Of a stretch of 64,000 nt of DNA, positions 9,157 to 23,250 are shown in pieces. Source of the stretch: Bradyrhizobium sp. BRP22 (lineage in GTDB: Bacteria > Pseudomonadota > Alphaproteobacteria > Rhizobiales > Xanthobacteraceae); assembly GCF_020194175.1 (NCBI RefSeq), contig NZ_JADYVX010000015.1:100867-164866 (forward strand), given 5' to 3'. The position numbers and the translations under genes are program-made. A model generated the notes under the pieces. It worked only from the letters and a program-made list of their open reading frames with translations. It ran no database searches and was not told where the DNA came from. Within the stretch, counting starts at the first letter, position 1, and each line of letters begins with the position of its first letter.

Positions 9157-10422
9157 TCACGGGTTCACGGCCTGATCGTCGTTTCTGCCGCCGGTTTCAG
9201 CCGCCTCCGCCTGTGCGATCTCGGCGGCGGCGATATCGCCCCTGCTGATCTCCACCGTGTCGGCGATGCGCGCCTCCGCGGTCTGCTTCACATGCGTCGC
9301 GAGGGCCGGCAGGCGTTCGAGCAGGGCGTGAAAATCCTGGGCGTCGAGCGCGAGCAGCCGGGTCTTGCGCATCGCCGTCACGGTGCCGGAGCGATTGGTG
9401 CGCTTGAGCAGGGCGATCTCGCCGAAGAAGGTGCCGTCGGACAGCCTGACCCGCTGGTTCGGCAACTCGATCTCCACCTCGCCTGCGGTGATGAAATACA
9501 TCGAGGAGGCGACTTCGCCGCGGCGGACCAGCACCTCGCCCTGCTCGATGGTCTGCGCGCGCAACAGCCGCATGATGTCGGCGATTTCGGCGGCGCGAAG
9601 ACGCGAGAACAGCGGCACCCGGGCCAGCATGCCCCAGGTGACGACGAAGTCGCGCCGGCGTACCTCGTCGGCGAAAGCGGTCGAGACGATCGCGACCGGC
9701 AGCGCGATCATGGCGAAGCCGACCACGATCGCGAACACCGTGACGATCTTGCCGAGCGGCGTCACCGGAATCACGTCGCCATAGCCGACGGTGCCGAGCG
9801 TGACGATTGCCCACCACATCGCGCTCGGGATGGTGCCGAACTTGTCCGGCTGGACATCGTGCTCGATCGCATAGAGCAGCGAAGCGAACACCAGCACCGC
9901 GCCGGTCAGGATCACGACGCAGCCGACCAGCGTGCGCCGCTCCGCATGCAGCGCCGCCAGCAGCGAGCGCATCGCCGGCGAATAGCGCACCAGCTTCAGG
10001 AACGGCAGCATGCCCGATAGCACCACCGCGGTCTTGTCGCCCAGCATCAGCGCGATCGCCGATGGCACGAAGGCGATGAAGTCGATGATGCCGAAGCTCG
10101 AGAACACATATTCGAGCCGCGCCCGTGCGGCGGTCGTGGCGTGCAGGGAGTGACCGGCCGCGCTCCAGATCCGCACCGCGTATTCCACCGCGAAGACAAT
10201 GATTGCGGCGATCTCGATGGACGTGAACAACGCCCCAAACCTGGCGTCGAGCTCCGGCACCGACGCCAGGACCGCCGCCACCACGTCGATCCCGATGATG
10301 AGAACGAGCACCCGGACCAGGCGCGCGCCGCGCGTATACGGCAGATGGTCGTGCTCGAGCAGCTCGTAGAGCCGGTCCCGCAACTCAGGGGCACCGGTCT
10401 CGCGCTTGCCCGGCATGGTCAA
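9157..10422 (-). CDS. Cyclic-nucleotide-gated potassium channel (MloK1-like)
   Basis: Inner-membrane ion channel of 421 residues. Six TM segments occupy roughly residues 35-250, with the K+ selectivity filter TVGYGD at 211-216. A cyclic-nucleotide-binding domain follows (about 280-390), with the GTFFGEIALL phosphate-binding cassette. The S4 segment has few arginines, as in the non-voltage-gated bacterial CNG channels. The C-terminal tail is Ala/Glu-rich. The gene stands alone between the exporter operon and a palindromic repeat. ATG at 10422 was chosen; a Met two codons later is an alternative. Confidence 0.88.
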   Translation of the reverse strand: MTMPGKRETGAPELRDRLYELLEHDHLPYTRGARLVRVLVLIIGIDVVAAVLASVPELDARFGALFTSIEIAAIIVFAVEYAVRIWSAAGHSLHATTAARARLEYVFSSFGIIDFIAFVPSAIALMLGDKTAVVLSGMLPFLKLVRYSPAMRSLLAALHAERRTLVGCVVILTGAVLVFASLLYAIEHDVQPDKFGTIPSAMWWAIVTLGTVGYGDVIPVTPLGKIVTVFAIVVGFAMIALPVAIVSTAFADEVRRRDFVVTWGMLARVPLFSRLRAAEIADIMRLLRAQTIEQGEVLVRRGEVASSMYFITAGEVEIELPNQRVRLSDGTFFGEIALLKRTNRSGTVTAMRKTRLLALDAQDFHALLERLPALATHVKQTAEARIADTVEISRGDIAAAEIAQAEAAETGGRNDDQAVNP

Positions 10423-10425
10423 TTA

Positions 10426-10524
10426 GATCGTGATGCGGTCAGACGGAATCGCATCACGATCTCATCTCTCTGTTTGAGCATGATCTCCTCGGAAAACCGG
10501 TTTCCACTTTTCCGGACCATGCTT
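10426..10524. repeat. Pair of palindromic intergenic elements between alaS and the channel gene
   Basis: Two hairpin-forming units lie side by side. The first pairs GATCGTGATGCG (10426) with GCATCACGATC (10451). The second pairs GAGCATGATC (10476) with its near complement ending at 10524, with CGGAAAACCGG inside. Such units recur in Bradyrhizobiaceae genomes (recognised from memory). They sit at the 3' end of alaS and could act as a terminator for it. Confidence 0.6.
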
Positions 10525-13197
<2,673 letters not shown>

Positions 13198-13403
13198 AGC
13201 CATCCAACCGGAAAAAGGGCCCGGAAACCGCCACAAAAGGGTTAATCTTCCGGCCGAACGCTTTTAGACAAGGCGCACGGCGGTGTCCAGAAACTGTGCA
13301 GGCACATCATAGGCTTGCCGCGGTCGCGTAAAGTGCCGTTGATAGTTGCCGCGGCCGCGTTGACAGCCTTGGCCGCGCCGTGTTTCCCTCCTATCTGTTA
13401 TCA

Positions 13404-13570
13404 GTCACGTCGGGAGAGACCGGCCTTGAGCCGGCGCCGAAGGAGCAACCGCCCCGGAAACTCTCAGGCAAAAGGACCGCGTGACCACTGACATCTGGAA
13501 AGAGGCGTGTGAGGCTTCAAGCCGCCCGCGCCCGCCGACGGGATAATACTCTCAGGCAAAGCGACAGATG
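13404..13570 (+). promoter_or_regulatory. Tandem glycine riboswitch upstream of gcvT
   Basis: Two glycine aptamers lie in series. Aptamer 1: P1 arms GTCACG (13404) and CGTGAC (13480), with the conserved GGAGAG, GCCGAAGGAGCAA and AAACTCTCAGGCAAAAGGAC elements. Aptamer 2: P1 arms CATCTG (13492) and CAGATG (13565), with GAAAGAGG, CGCCGACGGG and ACTCTCAGGCAAAGCGAC. Glycine binding in this family normally switches on the glycine cleavage genes; gcvT starts 54 bases downstream. Confidence 0.95.
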
Positions 13571-13624
13571 GGGCTTTTGGGTTTCCAGGGGGATGGTCCC
13601 CGAGGGAACCGCGAGGGCCCTGCA

Positions 13625-14770
13625 ATGCTTGCGCGAGACGTATCCGAGCTCAAACGCACTCCCCTCCATGCGCTGCACCTTGCCCGCGGGGGCAAGATGG
13701 TGCCGTTCGCGGGCTACGAGATGCCTGTGCAATATCCGGCGGGGGTCCTGAAGGAACACCTTCATACGCGCGCGTCGGCCGGGCTGTTCGACGTCTCCCA
13801 CATGGGCCAGCTCGCGCTGCGGCCGAAATCCGGCAAGGTGTCGGACGCGGCGCTGGCGCTGGAACGGCTGGTGCCGCAGGACATCCTTGGCATCGCGCCG
13901 GGACGGCAGCGCTACGCCCAGTTCACCAACGACGAGGGCGGCATCCTCGACGACCTCATGGTGGCGAATTTCGGCGATCACCTGTTCCTGGTGGTGAATG
14001 CCGCCTGCAAGGCCGAGGACGAGGCGCACTTGCGAAAGCATTTGTCCGACGCCTGCGAGATCGATTCGCTGGCGGACCGCGCGCTGATCGCGCTGCAGGG
14101 GCCGAAGGCCGAGACGGCGCTGGCGAAATTTTGTGCAGACGCGGCATCGATGAAGTTCATGGATGCTGGCCCGCGCCGCGTCGGCGATTTCGACTGCTTC
14201 GTCTCCCGCTCCGGCTACACCGGCGAGGACGGGTTCGAGATCTCCGTTCCCGCGGCGCAGGCCGAAGCGCTGGTGACGCGGCTGCTCGACGATCCGGGCG
14301 TGCTGCCAATCGGGCTCGGCGCGCGCGACAGCCTGCGGCTGGAGGCCGGGCTCTGCCTCTACGGCCATGACATCGACACCACGACGACACCGGTCGAAGC
14401 CGCGCTCGAATGGTCGGTACAGAAAAGCCGCCGCAAGGGCGGTGCGCGGCCTGCCGGCTTTCCGGGCGCGGACAAGATCCTCGATCAGTTCGAGCATGGC
14501 GCGCCGCGCCGCCGCGTCGGCCTGAAGGCGCAGGGACGCGCGCCGGTGCGCGAGGGCGCGCCGCTGTTTGCAGATAGCGCCTCGGGTGAGGCGATCGGCA
14601 AGGTCACGTCCGGCGGCTTTGGCCCGAGCCTCAATGCGCCGGTCGCGATGGGCTATCTGCCCATTTCGCTCGCCGGCATCGGCACCACGGTTTTTGCGGA
14701 GGTGCGCGGCCAGCGCCTGCCGCTTGCGGTCGCTGCGACGCCTTTCGTTCCCAACACCTATAAACGCTAG
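13625..14770 (+). CDS. gcvT: Glycine cleavage system T protein (aminomethyltransferase)
   Basis: Transfers the methylene carbon from aminomethylated H protein to tetrahydrofolate, releasing ammonia. At 381 residues it has the usual length. It shows the RTPLHALH start block, PFAGYEMPVQY, the DVSHMGQ folate-binding region, and the C-terminal barrel with PVREGAPLF. ATG 13625 begins where the family usually does; 19 upstream in-frame codons would intrude on the riboswitch leader. gcvH follows after 12 bases. Confidence 0.96.
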   Translation: MLARDVSELKRTPLHALHLARGGKMVPFAGYEMPVQYPAGVLKEHLHTRASAGLFDVSHMGQLALRPKSGKVSDAALALERLVPQDILGIAPGRQRYAQFTNDEGGILDDLMVANFGDHLFLVVNAACKAEDEAHLRKHLSDACEIDSLADRALIALQGPKAETALAKFCADAASMKFMDAGPRRVGDFDCFVSRSGYTGEDGFEISVPAAQAEALVTRLLDDPGVLPIGLGARDSLRLEAGLCLYGHDIDTTTTPVEAALEWSVQKSRRKGGARPAGFPGADKILDQFEHGAPRRRVGLKAQGRAPVREGAPLFADSASGEAIGKVTSGGFGPSLNAPVAMGYLPISLAGIGTTVFAEVRGQRLPLAVAATPFVPNTYKR

Positions 14771-14782
14771 AGGACACTTTTG

Positions 14783-15148
14783 ATGACGACGCTCTACACG
14801 TCCGACCACGAATGGCTCCGCATCGAAGGCGATGTCGCCACCATCGGCATCACCGACTACGCGCAGCAGCAGCTTGGCGACGTCGTGTTCGTCGAACTGC
14901 CGAAGGTCGGGCGCACGCTGAAGAAGGCGGAAGCCGCCGCCGTCGTCGAATCCGTGAAGGCGGCCTCCGATGTCTATGCGCCGATCTCGGGCGAAGTGCT
15001 CGAGGTCAATGATGCGCTCACGGCCGAGCCCGCGCTGGTGAACTCGGACGCCGCCGGCAAGGCCTGGTTCTTCAAGATCAAGATCGCCGACAAGAGCGAA
15101 CTCGGCGGCCTGATGGACGAAGCCGCCTACAAAGCCCACACCGCCTGA
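14783..15148 (+). CDS. gcvH: Glycine cleavage system H protein
   Basis: Lipoyl-carrying shuttle protein of 121 residues that hands the aminomethyl group between the P, T and L proteins. The lipoylated lysine lies in ESVKAASDVYAP, and the GEVLEVN strand follows. ATG 14783 is used; a TTG directly before it gives the same frame. It sits between gcvT and gcvP and shares the glycine riboswitch control inferred for the cluster. Between gcvH and gcvP is a palindromic repeat, which may separate expression of gcvP. Confidence 0.97.
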   Translation: MTTLYTSDHEWLRIEGDVATIGITDYAQQQLGDVVFVELPKVGRTLKKAEAAAVVESVKAASDVYAPISGEVLEVNDALTAEPALVNSDAAGKAWFFKIKIADKSELGGLMDEAAYKAHTA

Positions 15149-15182
15149 AATGATGATGAGGCTCGCTGCAACCGCACACACT

Positions 15183-15310
15183 CCGTCATCGTCCGCGAAA
15201 GCGGACGATCCAGTACGCCGTGACGTCTCGGTTCAACCACTGACGTCAGTGATTGCTGGATGCCCCGCCTTCGCGGGGCATGACGGGGAATGCGGGGCAT
15301 GACGGGGAAT
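15183..15310. repeat. Palindromic repeat between gcvH and gcvP
   Basis: The gap contains two perfect short hairpins, CGTCCGC-GAAA-GCGGACG near 15190 and TGCCCCGC-CTTC-GCGGGGCA near 15261. A short tandem repeat with the unit ATGACGGGGAATGCGGGGC follows, ending just before the gcvP ribosome-binding region. Elements of this kind are repeated in Bradyrhizobium chromosomes (from memory). Whether they end or only pause transcription is unknown. Confidence 0.65.
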
Positions 15311-15325
15311 AATGAGGATCAGCCC

Positions 15326-18211
<2,886 letters not shown>

Positions 18212-18352
18212 CGTGACGCGGTCACGGGGTGTACAAAAGCGCGCATCCGCATTTCCGTCGCGCAGCGAGGTCCATACGCACGAGATCGTAGCCGGACGAA
18301 CTTGTCAGGATCAGCCGTTTCATTGGTCCCCTCGGCTCCTACTGAGAAACAA

Positions 18353-18401
18353 AACGGGCGCCGAAGACGTCGGCAACTCAACGTCCCCAGCGCCCGCTTT
18401 C
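18353..18401 (-). terminator. Rho-independent terminator of recA
   Basis: On the minus strand, a GC-rich stem (GCGGGCGCT paired with GGCGCCCG, with an inner GACGT/ACGTC stem) is followed by TTTTG. It begins about 28 bases after the recA stop. Because gcvP ends at 18211 on the other strand, the same hairpin may also stop convergent transcription. Confidence 0.75.
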
Positions 18402-18429
18402 CGCGAAGAAATCGGATATTTCGAAAAAC

Positions 18430-19518
<1,089 letters not shown>

Positions 19519-19620
19519 TGGATGTGCTCCTTATGACGGGGATTCGCTAGCGGGAAATACGGGGCAGATCAGGATTCGATGGCTATCGCGTTGGAAAATT
19601 CTGTACCACCTTTGTTCCAT

Positions 19621-19635
19621 GTTCGCAATATGTTC
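19621..19635 (-). promoter_or_regulatory. LexA (SOS) box of recA
   Basis: GTTC-N7-GTTC (read GAAC-N7-GAAC on the recA strand) is the LexA operator known for alphaproteobacteria. It lies 103 bases upstream of the recA start. LexA would bind here and repress recA until DNA damage. Confidence 0.85.
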
Positions 19636-19835
19636 TTTTCGGAGATTGGGTGGTGTCCGCATTTAAACCATCAGCGGTCCCATGCTGATTTTTGCAGGAA
19701 CTGTTTCCATGCAGGTTCCTTGCTGGCGTTCCAGAAAGGAGACGACAATGGGAAAACATAAGGGGGATCAGGCACACAGATGGTTCTTAGCGGCCAACTC
19801 CACCGTCCCTATTTCCCCTCGCCGCGTGTCGGACA

Positions 19836-19982
19836 GTGACTAATCCTCAGATCGCGATAGCCTGCCTCATAGGTGTTGTTTTGGTAGCCGGCCTCTTTGT
19901 GGCCGATGCGTACTCAAGGTGCCGACAGGAGCATGGCGCCGAGTACAAGTGCTTCCCGATCGGGAGAAGGCTCGTCCGTTAG
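19836..19982 (+). CDS. Possible small single-pass membrane protein
   Basis: A 48-codon frame with a GTG start encodes a hydrophobic helix (about residues 5-24) and then a short Cys-containing, basic tail (SRCRQEHGAEYKC). The amphipathic layout looks like a real small membrane protein, but there is no clear ribosome-binding site and no family I recognise. The surrounding region 19640-19835 holds no other candidate. Confidence 0.35.
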   Translation: MTNPQIAIACLIGVVLVAGLFVADAYSRCRQEHGAEYKCFPIGRRLVR

Positions 19983-20062
19983 TTGTCCTAATTGCCGCCG
20001 CGAGCGTCTAACCAGTAGATCACCCCATTTTCGCAAACGGGCGCGTTGATCGCGTCGTCGGT

Positions 20063-20404
20063 TCATCTTTGAACCAAACCCGCGCTCCCGAGTTGCCGTT
20101 CATCACCGGCAGCGGATCTATCCCCGTGGGCGTCGGTGGCTGAGAGACCAATCGCGCTCCCGCCTGCGCAAATCCGGGAGCGCGTGCGATGATTGGTTCG
20201 CGCACTTATATCCTTCGTCCGTACCGGGCACAGGATGACGTAATTACCACCCGCTCGCGCGAGATCATCGCGGAGTCCTTCGAACTCCTCAAGCAAACCG
20301 GAAAGCCCGACACGTTCCTGGGGCGTCAAACCTTTGAGCCGTTCCCGAAAGAGGACGACAACCCGTAGTTCTCCGACCAGGAACGAAGTTCCTTTGGATC
20401 TCAA
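20063..20404 (-). CDS. Hypothetical protein, possibly frameshifted
   Basis: The first 50 or so residues look like a genuine folded protein (FRERLKGLTPQERVGLSGLL then an acidic amphipathic stretch). The remainder after about 20210 is Arg/Ser-rich and unlike a natural continuation. An overlapping frame from 20205 to 20020 is equally protein-like, so this may be one gene with a frameshift or two small ones. No family recognised. Confidence 0.3.
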   Translation of the reverse strand: MRSKGTSFLVGELRVVVLFRERLKGLTPQERVGLSGLLEEFEGLRDDLARAGGNYVILCPVRTKDISARTNHRTRSRICAGGSAIGLSATDAHGDRSAAGDERQLGSAGLVQR

Positions 20405-20499
20405 TACAAGTTAGCGGCTATCCTGGTTTCTCTCTTTGTGAGGGAGCATCGATCCCGTTCCGGAATTGTCTTTCAGACAGATCAGAGCGGGAAACTGCC

Positions 20500-20667
20500 A
20501 TGACAAACACGCTGCAAGACCCGAGCTACTGGCGAGAGCGAGCGGAAGAGACCCGCAGCAAAGCGGAGTCGTTTGCGTATCGTAGTTCGCGCGAGAGATT
20601 GCTCAAGATCGCGGAAGAATATGATCGGCTGGCCATCTACGCCGAGCAATGGCAGTCGCAACATTAA
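20500..20667 (+). CDS. Small conserved hypothetical protein (WRxRAEE type)
   Basis: A 55-residue soluble, helical, charged protein. Its pattern YWRERAEETRSKAE followed by RLLKIAEEYDRLA matches a very common family of roughly 60-residue hypothetical proteins in Bradyrhizobium; no function is known. ATG 20500 follows a purine-rich GCGGGAAACTGCC leader. The 626 bases downstream (20668-21293) show no convincing gene. Confidence 0.65.
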   Translation: MTNTLQDPSYWRERAEETRSKAESFAYRSSRERLLKIAEEYDRLAIYAEQWQSQH

Positions 20668-21293
20668 GGCCGCGCCGGTCCGCTATAGAACGCTCGCGAA
20701 TATTCGCGCCAAGGACCGATGGTCGCAGCACGATCGGTTCTCCGCCCTCAAGCAAATCGGCAACCGCTGGCGCAGAACCTAAAGTCTCCATCGATCAGCT
20801 CGATAGCTTCGCTGCGATGACAGCGATGGTCTGTGACTGAACTCCACAGGCGCGCATCAGGTGCTGTCATACCGATTGCGCCTGCGCCGGCGCCGTAGTT
20901 CCCCGGGTAAGAACAAAGTTCCGTCAAAATGTTCGCGATTTGGTGCATCCGCCCGACAATGCTGGGGTTTTCGCACGGCCCGCTGTCGACGGTATCCCTC
21001 CACGCCTTCTGATCGCACAAGGTCGTGCCAGCGCGCTTCTCCAAGCTGAGCGTCGGCAACACGCCCCAGCGGAACTGCCCGAACTTTGGGAGAAATATGT
21101 AGTCCGCCGGGAACGGCCGGAGTCGGCCGATGTTAACCTGCGTTAAACTCGGGGACGGCGAATTGGTAGGGTCGGGAATACCGGAGCGAGCGATCGGAGC
21201 GCGCCAAGGCGGCAACCGTCCTTCGGCGGATTCCAATGTGGCGCAACCTTTCGTCCAGCCTGCAATGCCGCCGGGTGTGCGCGGAGCCTGCAG

Positions 21294-21503
21294 ATGATCC
21301 ATAAGGGCGTGGAATATACCGTCACATTGGCGAGCCCCGGAGTCTGGACGTGGCAGTTTCAGATCGGCGATACAATCAAAACCGGCAAGACTGAGGCGAA
21401 GCTTCAATTGCTGGCAATCCGGCGGGTCCAGCTACGCATCGATCGCGAATTGAAGAAGGTCAGCCGTGAGGCGAGCGGCACCGAAGACTCGTCACTGCGC
21501 TGA
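21294..21503 (+). CDS. Small conserved hypothetical protein
   Basis: A 69-residue protein with a beta-rich N-terminus (EYTVTLASPGVWTWQFQIG) and a basic helical C-terminus (RRVQLRIDRELKK). Similar short proteins occur across Bradyrhizobium (from memory), with no known role. It stands alone with its own ATG; no nearby operon partner is evident. Confidence 0.6.
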   Translation: MIHKGVEYTVTLASPGVWTWQFQIGDTIKTGKTEAKLQLLAIRRVQLRIDRELKKVSREASGTEDSSLR

Positions 21504-21609
21504 CAGCACTCCCGTAAATAACCGGGATTGATCTTTCCAACGCCAAGGACTCCACTTCCCGCTCCCAGTGGGTTGCCCGTCGGCGGCCTTGATGCGCCGG
21601 TGCCGTCTC

Positions 21610-21843
21610 ATGCCGCTGTTCTTCTTTCGCATCCGAACCGCTGACGGCGCCCGCGTCTGCAATGACGGCGCGGAGTTTCCCGATCGGGACGCGGCCTGGA
21701 AGGAAATGACCCGCGTCTGCGCCGACATGATCAGCGGCGTGTCGCGTCATCTTCAGGAAAACGCGGAGTGGCAGATAGAGCTGCTGGACGAGACCAAGAG
21801 TCCGGTTTTCCGGATTCGGCTGGTCGCGAAAACGCTGGACTGA
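21610..21843 (+). CDS. DUF6894-like small protein
   Basis: A 77-residue protein beginning MPLFFFRIRTADG and followed by a GAEFPDRDAAWKEM block. This is the pattern of the DUF6894 family of rhizobial small proteins (short beta hairpin then helix). I take ATG 21610, where the family starts; 14 upstream codons are unlike it. The stop overlaps the start of a dispersed repeat. Confidence 0.65.
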   Translation: MPLFFFRIRTADGARVCNDGAEFPDRDAAWKEMTRVCADMISGVSRHLQENAEWQIELLDETKSPVFRIRLVAKTLD

Positions 21844-21946
21844 AGCGTTTTCCAGCGAAGTGAACGCCGGCTCGCACAAAGAAAATGCGTCAAAGTAAAG
21901 AATCTGGAGCTTCCGTTCTGCTTCAATCAGAACACTGTTCGCAGCT
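21842..21946. repeat. Dispersed intergenic repeat, copy 2
   Basis: Same family as 2795-2900: GCGTTTTCCAGCGAAGTG at the start, a middle ATGCGTCAAAGTAAAG, and GCTTCAATCAGA near the end. It directly abuts the stop codon of the preceding small gene. The two copies are diverged by scattered substitutions rather than identical, so this is an old repeat, not a recent transposition. Confidence 0.65.
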
Positions 21947-21960
21947 TTGGGTCCGGCGCT

Positions 21961-22191
21961 TCAGTCGGCGCTGGCAAGACGCCGCATCGTGAATTCGATC
22001 CTGTCGCCGGGCAATTCGCGCCAGCTTTCCACCGCGCTCATATAGGCGGCCTTGGGATACCGGTTCAGGAAATCACGCGCCTTCAGCCGCGCCTCGTCGC
22101 GCGGCAGGGTGAACGTCTCGCGCAGGAAGCCGTCGCCCTGCTTTCGCCGGGCGGCCATTCGGCTCGCAAGATCACGCGGACGCAAGGCCAT
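21961..22191 (-). CDS. Small conserved hypothetical protein
   Basis: A 76-residue basic protein (MALRPRDLASRMAARRKQG...). The C-terminal half includes FLNRYPKAAYMSAVESW and RIEFTMRRL, which read as a genuine helix-then-strand fold. I chose ATG 22191 because the longer version adds residues lacking that character. No function recognised. The neighbour downstream on the same strand is the repeat. Confidence 0.6.
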   Translation of the reverse strand: MALRPRDLASRMAARRKQGDGFLRETFTLPRDEARLKARDFLNRYPKAAYMSAVESWRELPGDRIEFTMRRLASAD

Positions 22192-22270
22192 GTCGCAATT
22201 CCAAACCAGGTGACGACCGGCCAAATATAGGGCGAGCGGAGACCGAATCCGAGTCTCCGCATGCCGCCGG

Positions 22271-22549
22271 CTACTGCTGCGCGCTGCCGGTCTTGGTCTT
22301 CGGCTTGGCCGGGGTGGCTGCCTTGGGAGCCTCGCTCCGCACGGTCCCCCATGGATCGGATGAGGTCTTGGCGTCGGGAATCTTCTTCAGCGATTCCCTG
22401 TAGGCCTTGTCCCTGACCGCGTCCTGCTCGAGCTCGTCCGGCGTCTTCGTCGGTCCATCCGCAAGCAGGTTGATATGGGGGGTCGATATTTGCGCGTAGG
22501 CCGGCGTTGCCAGCAACGCCACGACAGCCATGGCGCCCAGAATTCTCAT
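22271..22549 (-). CDS. Small secreted protein, DPWG-motif paralogue A
   Basis: A 92-residue protein with a signal peptide (cleavage after ATPAYAQ). The mature part is polar and contains KAYRESLKKIPDAKTSSDPWGTVR. The same arrangement occurs in the 77-residue protein at 26965-27198 (KAYKAALERIP...YDPWGVAR), so the two are paralogues. The C-terminus is Lys/Pro/Thr-rich. No catalytic residue pattern is apparent; function unknown. Confidence 0.7.
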   Translation of the reverse strand: MRILGAMAVVALLATPAYAQISTPHINLLADGPTKTPDELEQDAVRDKAYRESLKKIPDAKTSSDPWGTVRSEAPKAATPAKPKTKTGSAQQ

Positions 22550-22785
22550 GAGATGCTCCCGTACTACTCCCCTGGGGATCGGCTTGGCGTATACCCCGCC
22601 GAGGCCGCCTCGCCAAGCAGGCCCGGACCTGATCGGCCTGCAGGACTTGGACCCTCTCCCCGCGATAACGCTCATCGGATGCCAAAAGTCTGGCAATTTC
22701 AAGCCGGCCCGCCCTGCTGTTCCCTTCCGGAAAAGGCCCTCTAGAATGCATCGCAATCATCGTCCAGGGAGAGGAATACGCGCCC

Positions 22786-23247
22786 ATGCAGCAGGAAGAG
22801 GTCACGCAATTCGGCATCGATGACGCACGGCGGGTGCTCGGCGAGGTATTTGCGCCCTGGGTGCTCGATCTCAATCTCTCGATCGAGCGCTTCGATGTTG
22901 CGCCGCCGCGGGAGGCCGGTCCCGATTGGCAGCCCGGAGCGATCTTGCGCATGCCGTTCTCCGAACGGCTGTGCCGAAACGGCGGCGTCGTCTGCGGTCA
23001 GGCGCTGATGGCGTTCGCGGATACGTCGATGGTCATCGCCAACCTCGCCGCCAACCGCAGCTATCGGCCGATGACCACGGTCGATCAGACCACGCATTTC
23101 ATGCGTGCGGTGAACGCCGCGGACGTGCTGGCGGACGCACGCGTCGTCCGCCTCGGCCGCACCATGAGTTTCGGCCGCGTCACGCTGCTCTCCGCCACCG
23201 ACAACAAGCCGGTGGCGATGGTGTCGAGCGCGTTCGCGATGTTGTGA
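22786..23247 (+). CDS. PaaI-type hotdog thioesterase family protein
   Basis: A 153-residue protein with a hotdog-fold pattern: RNGGVVCGQALMAFADTSM where PaaI proteins carry the active-site Asn/Gly loop and Asp, then a strand-rich second half (TTVDQTTHFMRAV...ARVVRLGRTMSFGRVTL). It probably hydrolyses an acyl-CoA thioester in the cytosol; substrate unknown. It runs toward, and ends 3 bases before, the convergent PQQ dehydrogenase gene. Confidence 0.8.
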   Translation: MQQEEVTQFGIDDARRVLGEVFAPWVLDLNLSIERFDVAPPREAGPDWQPGAILRMPFSERLCRNGGVVCGQALMAFADTSMVIANLAANRSYRPMTTVDQTTHFMRAVNAADVLADARVVRLGRTMSFGRVTLLSATDNKPVAMVSSAFAML

Positions 23248-23250
23248 CGC

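Noticed and set aside
13517..15181. A 554-residue minus-strand frame opposite gcvT and gcvH
   Set aside because: It covers the riboswitch and two well-recognised genes, and has Arg/His-rich shadow composition.
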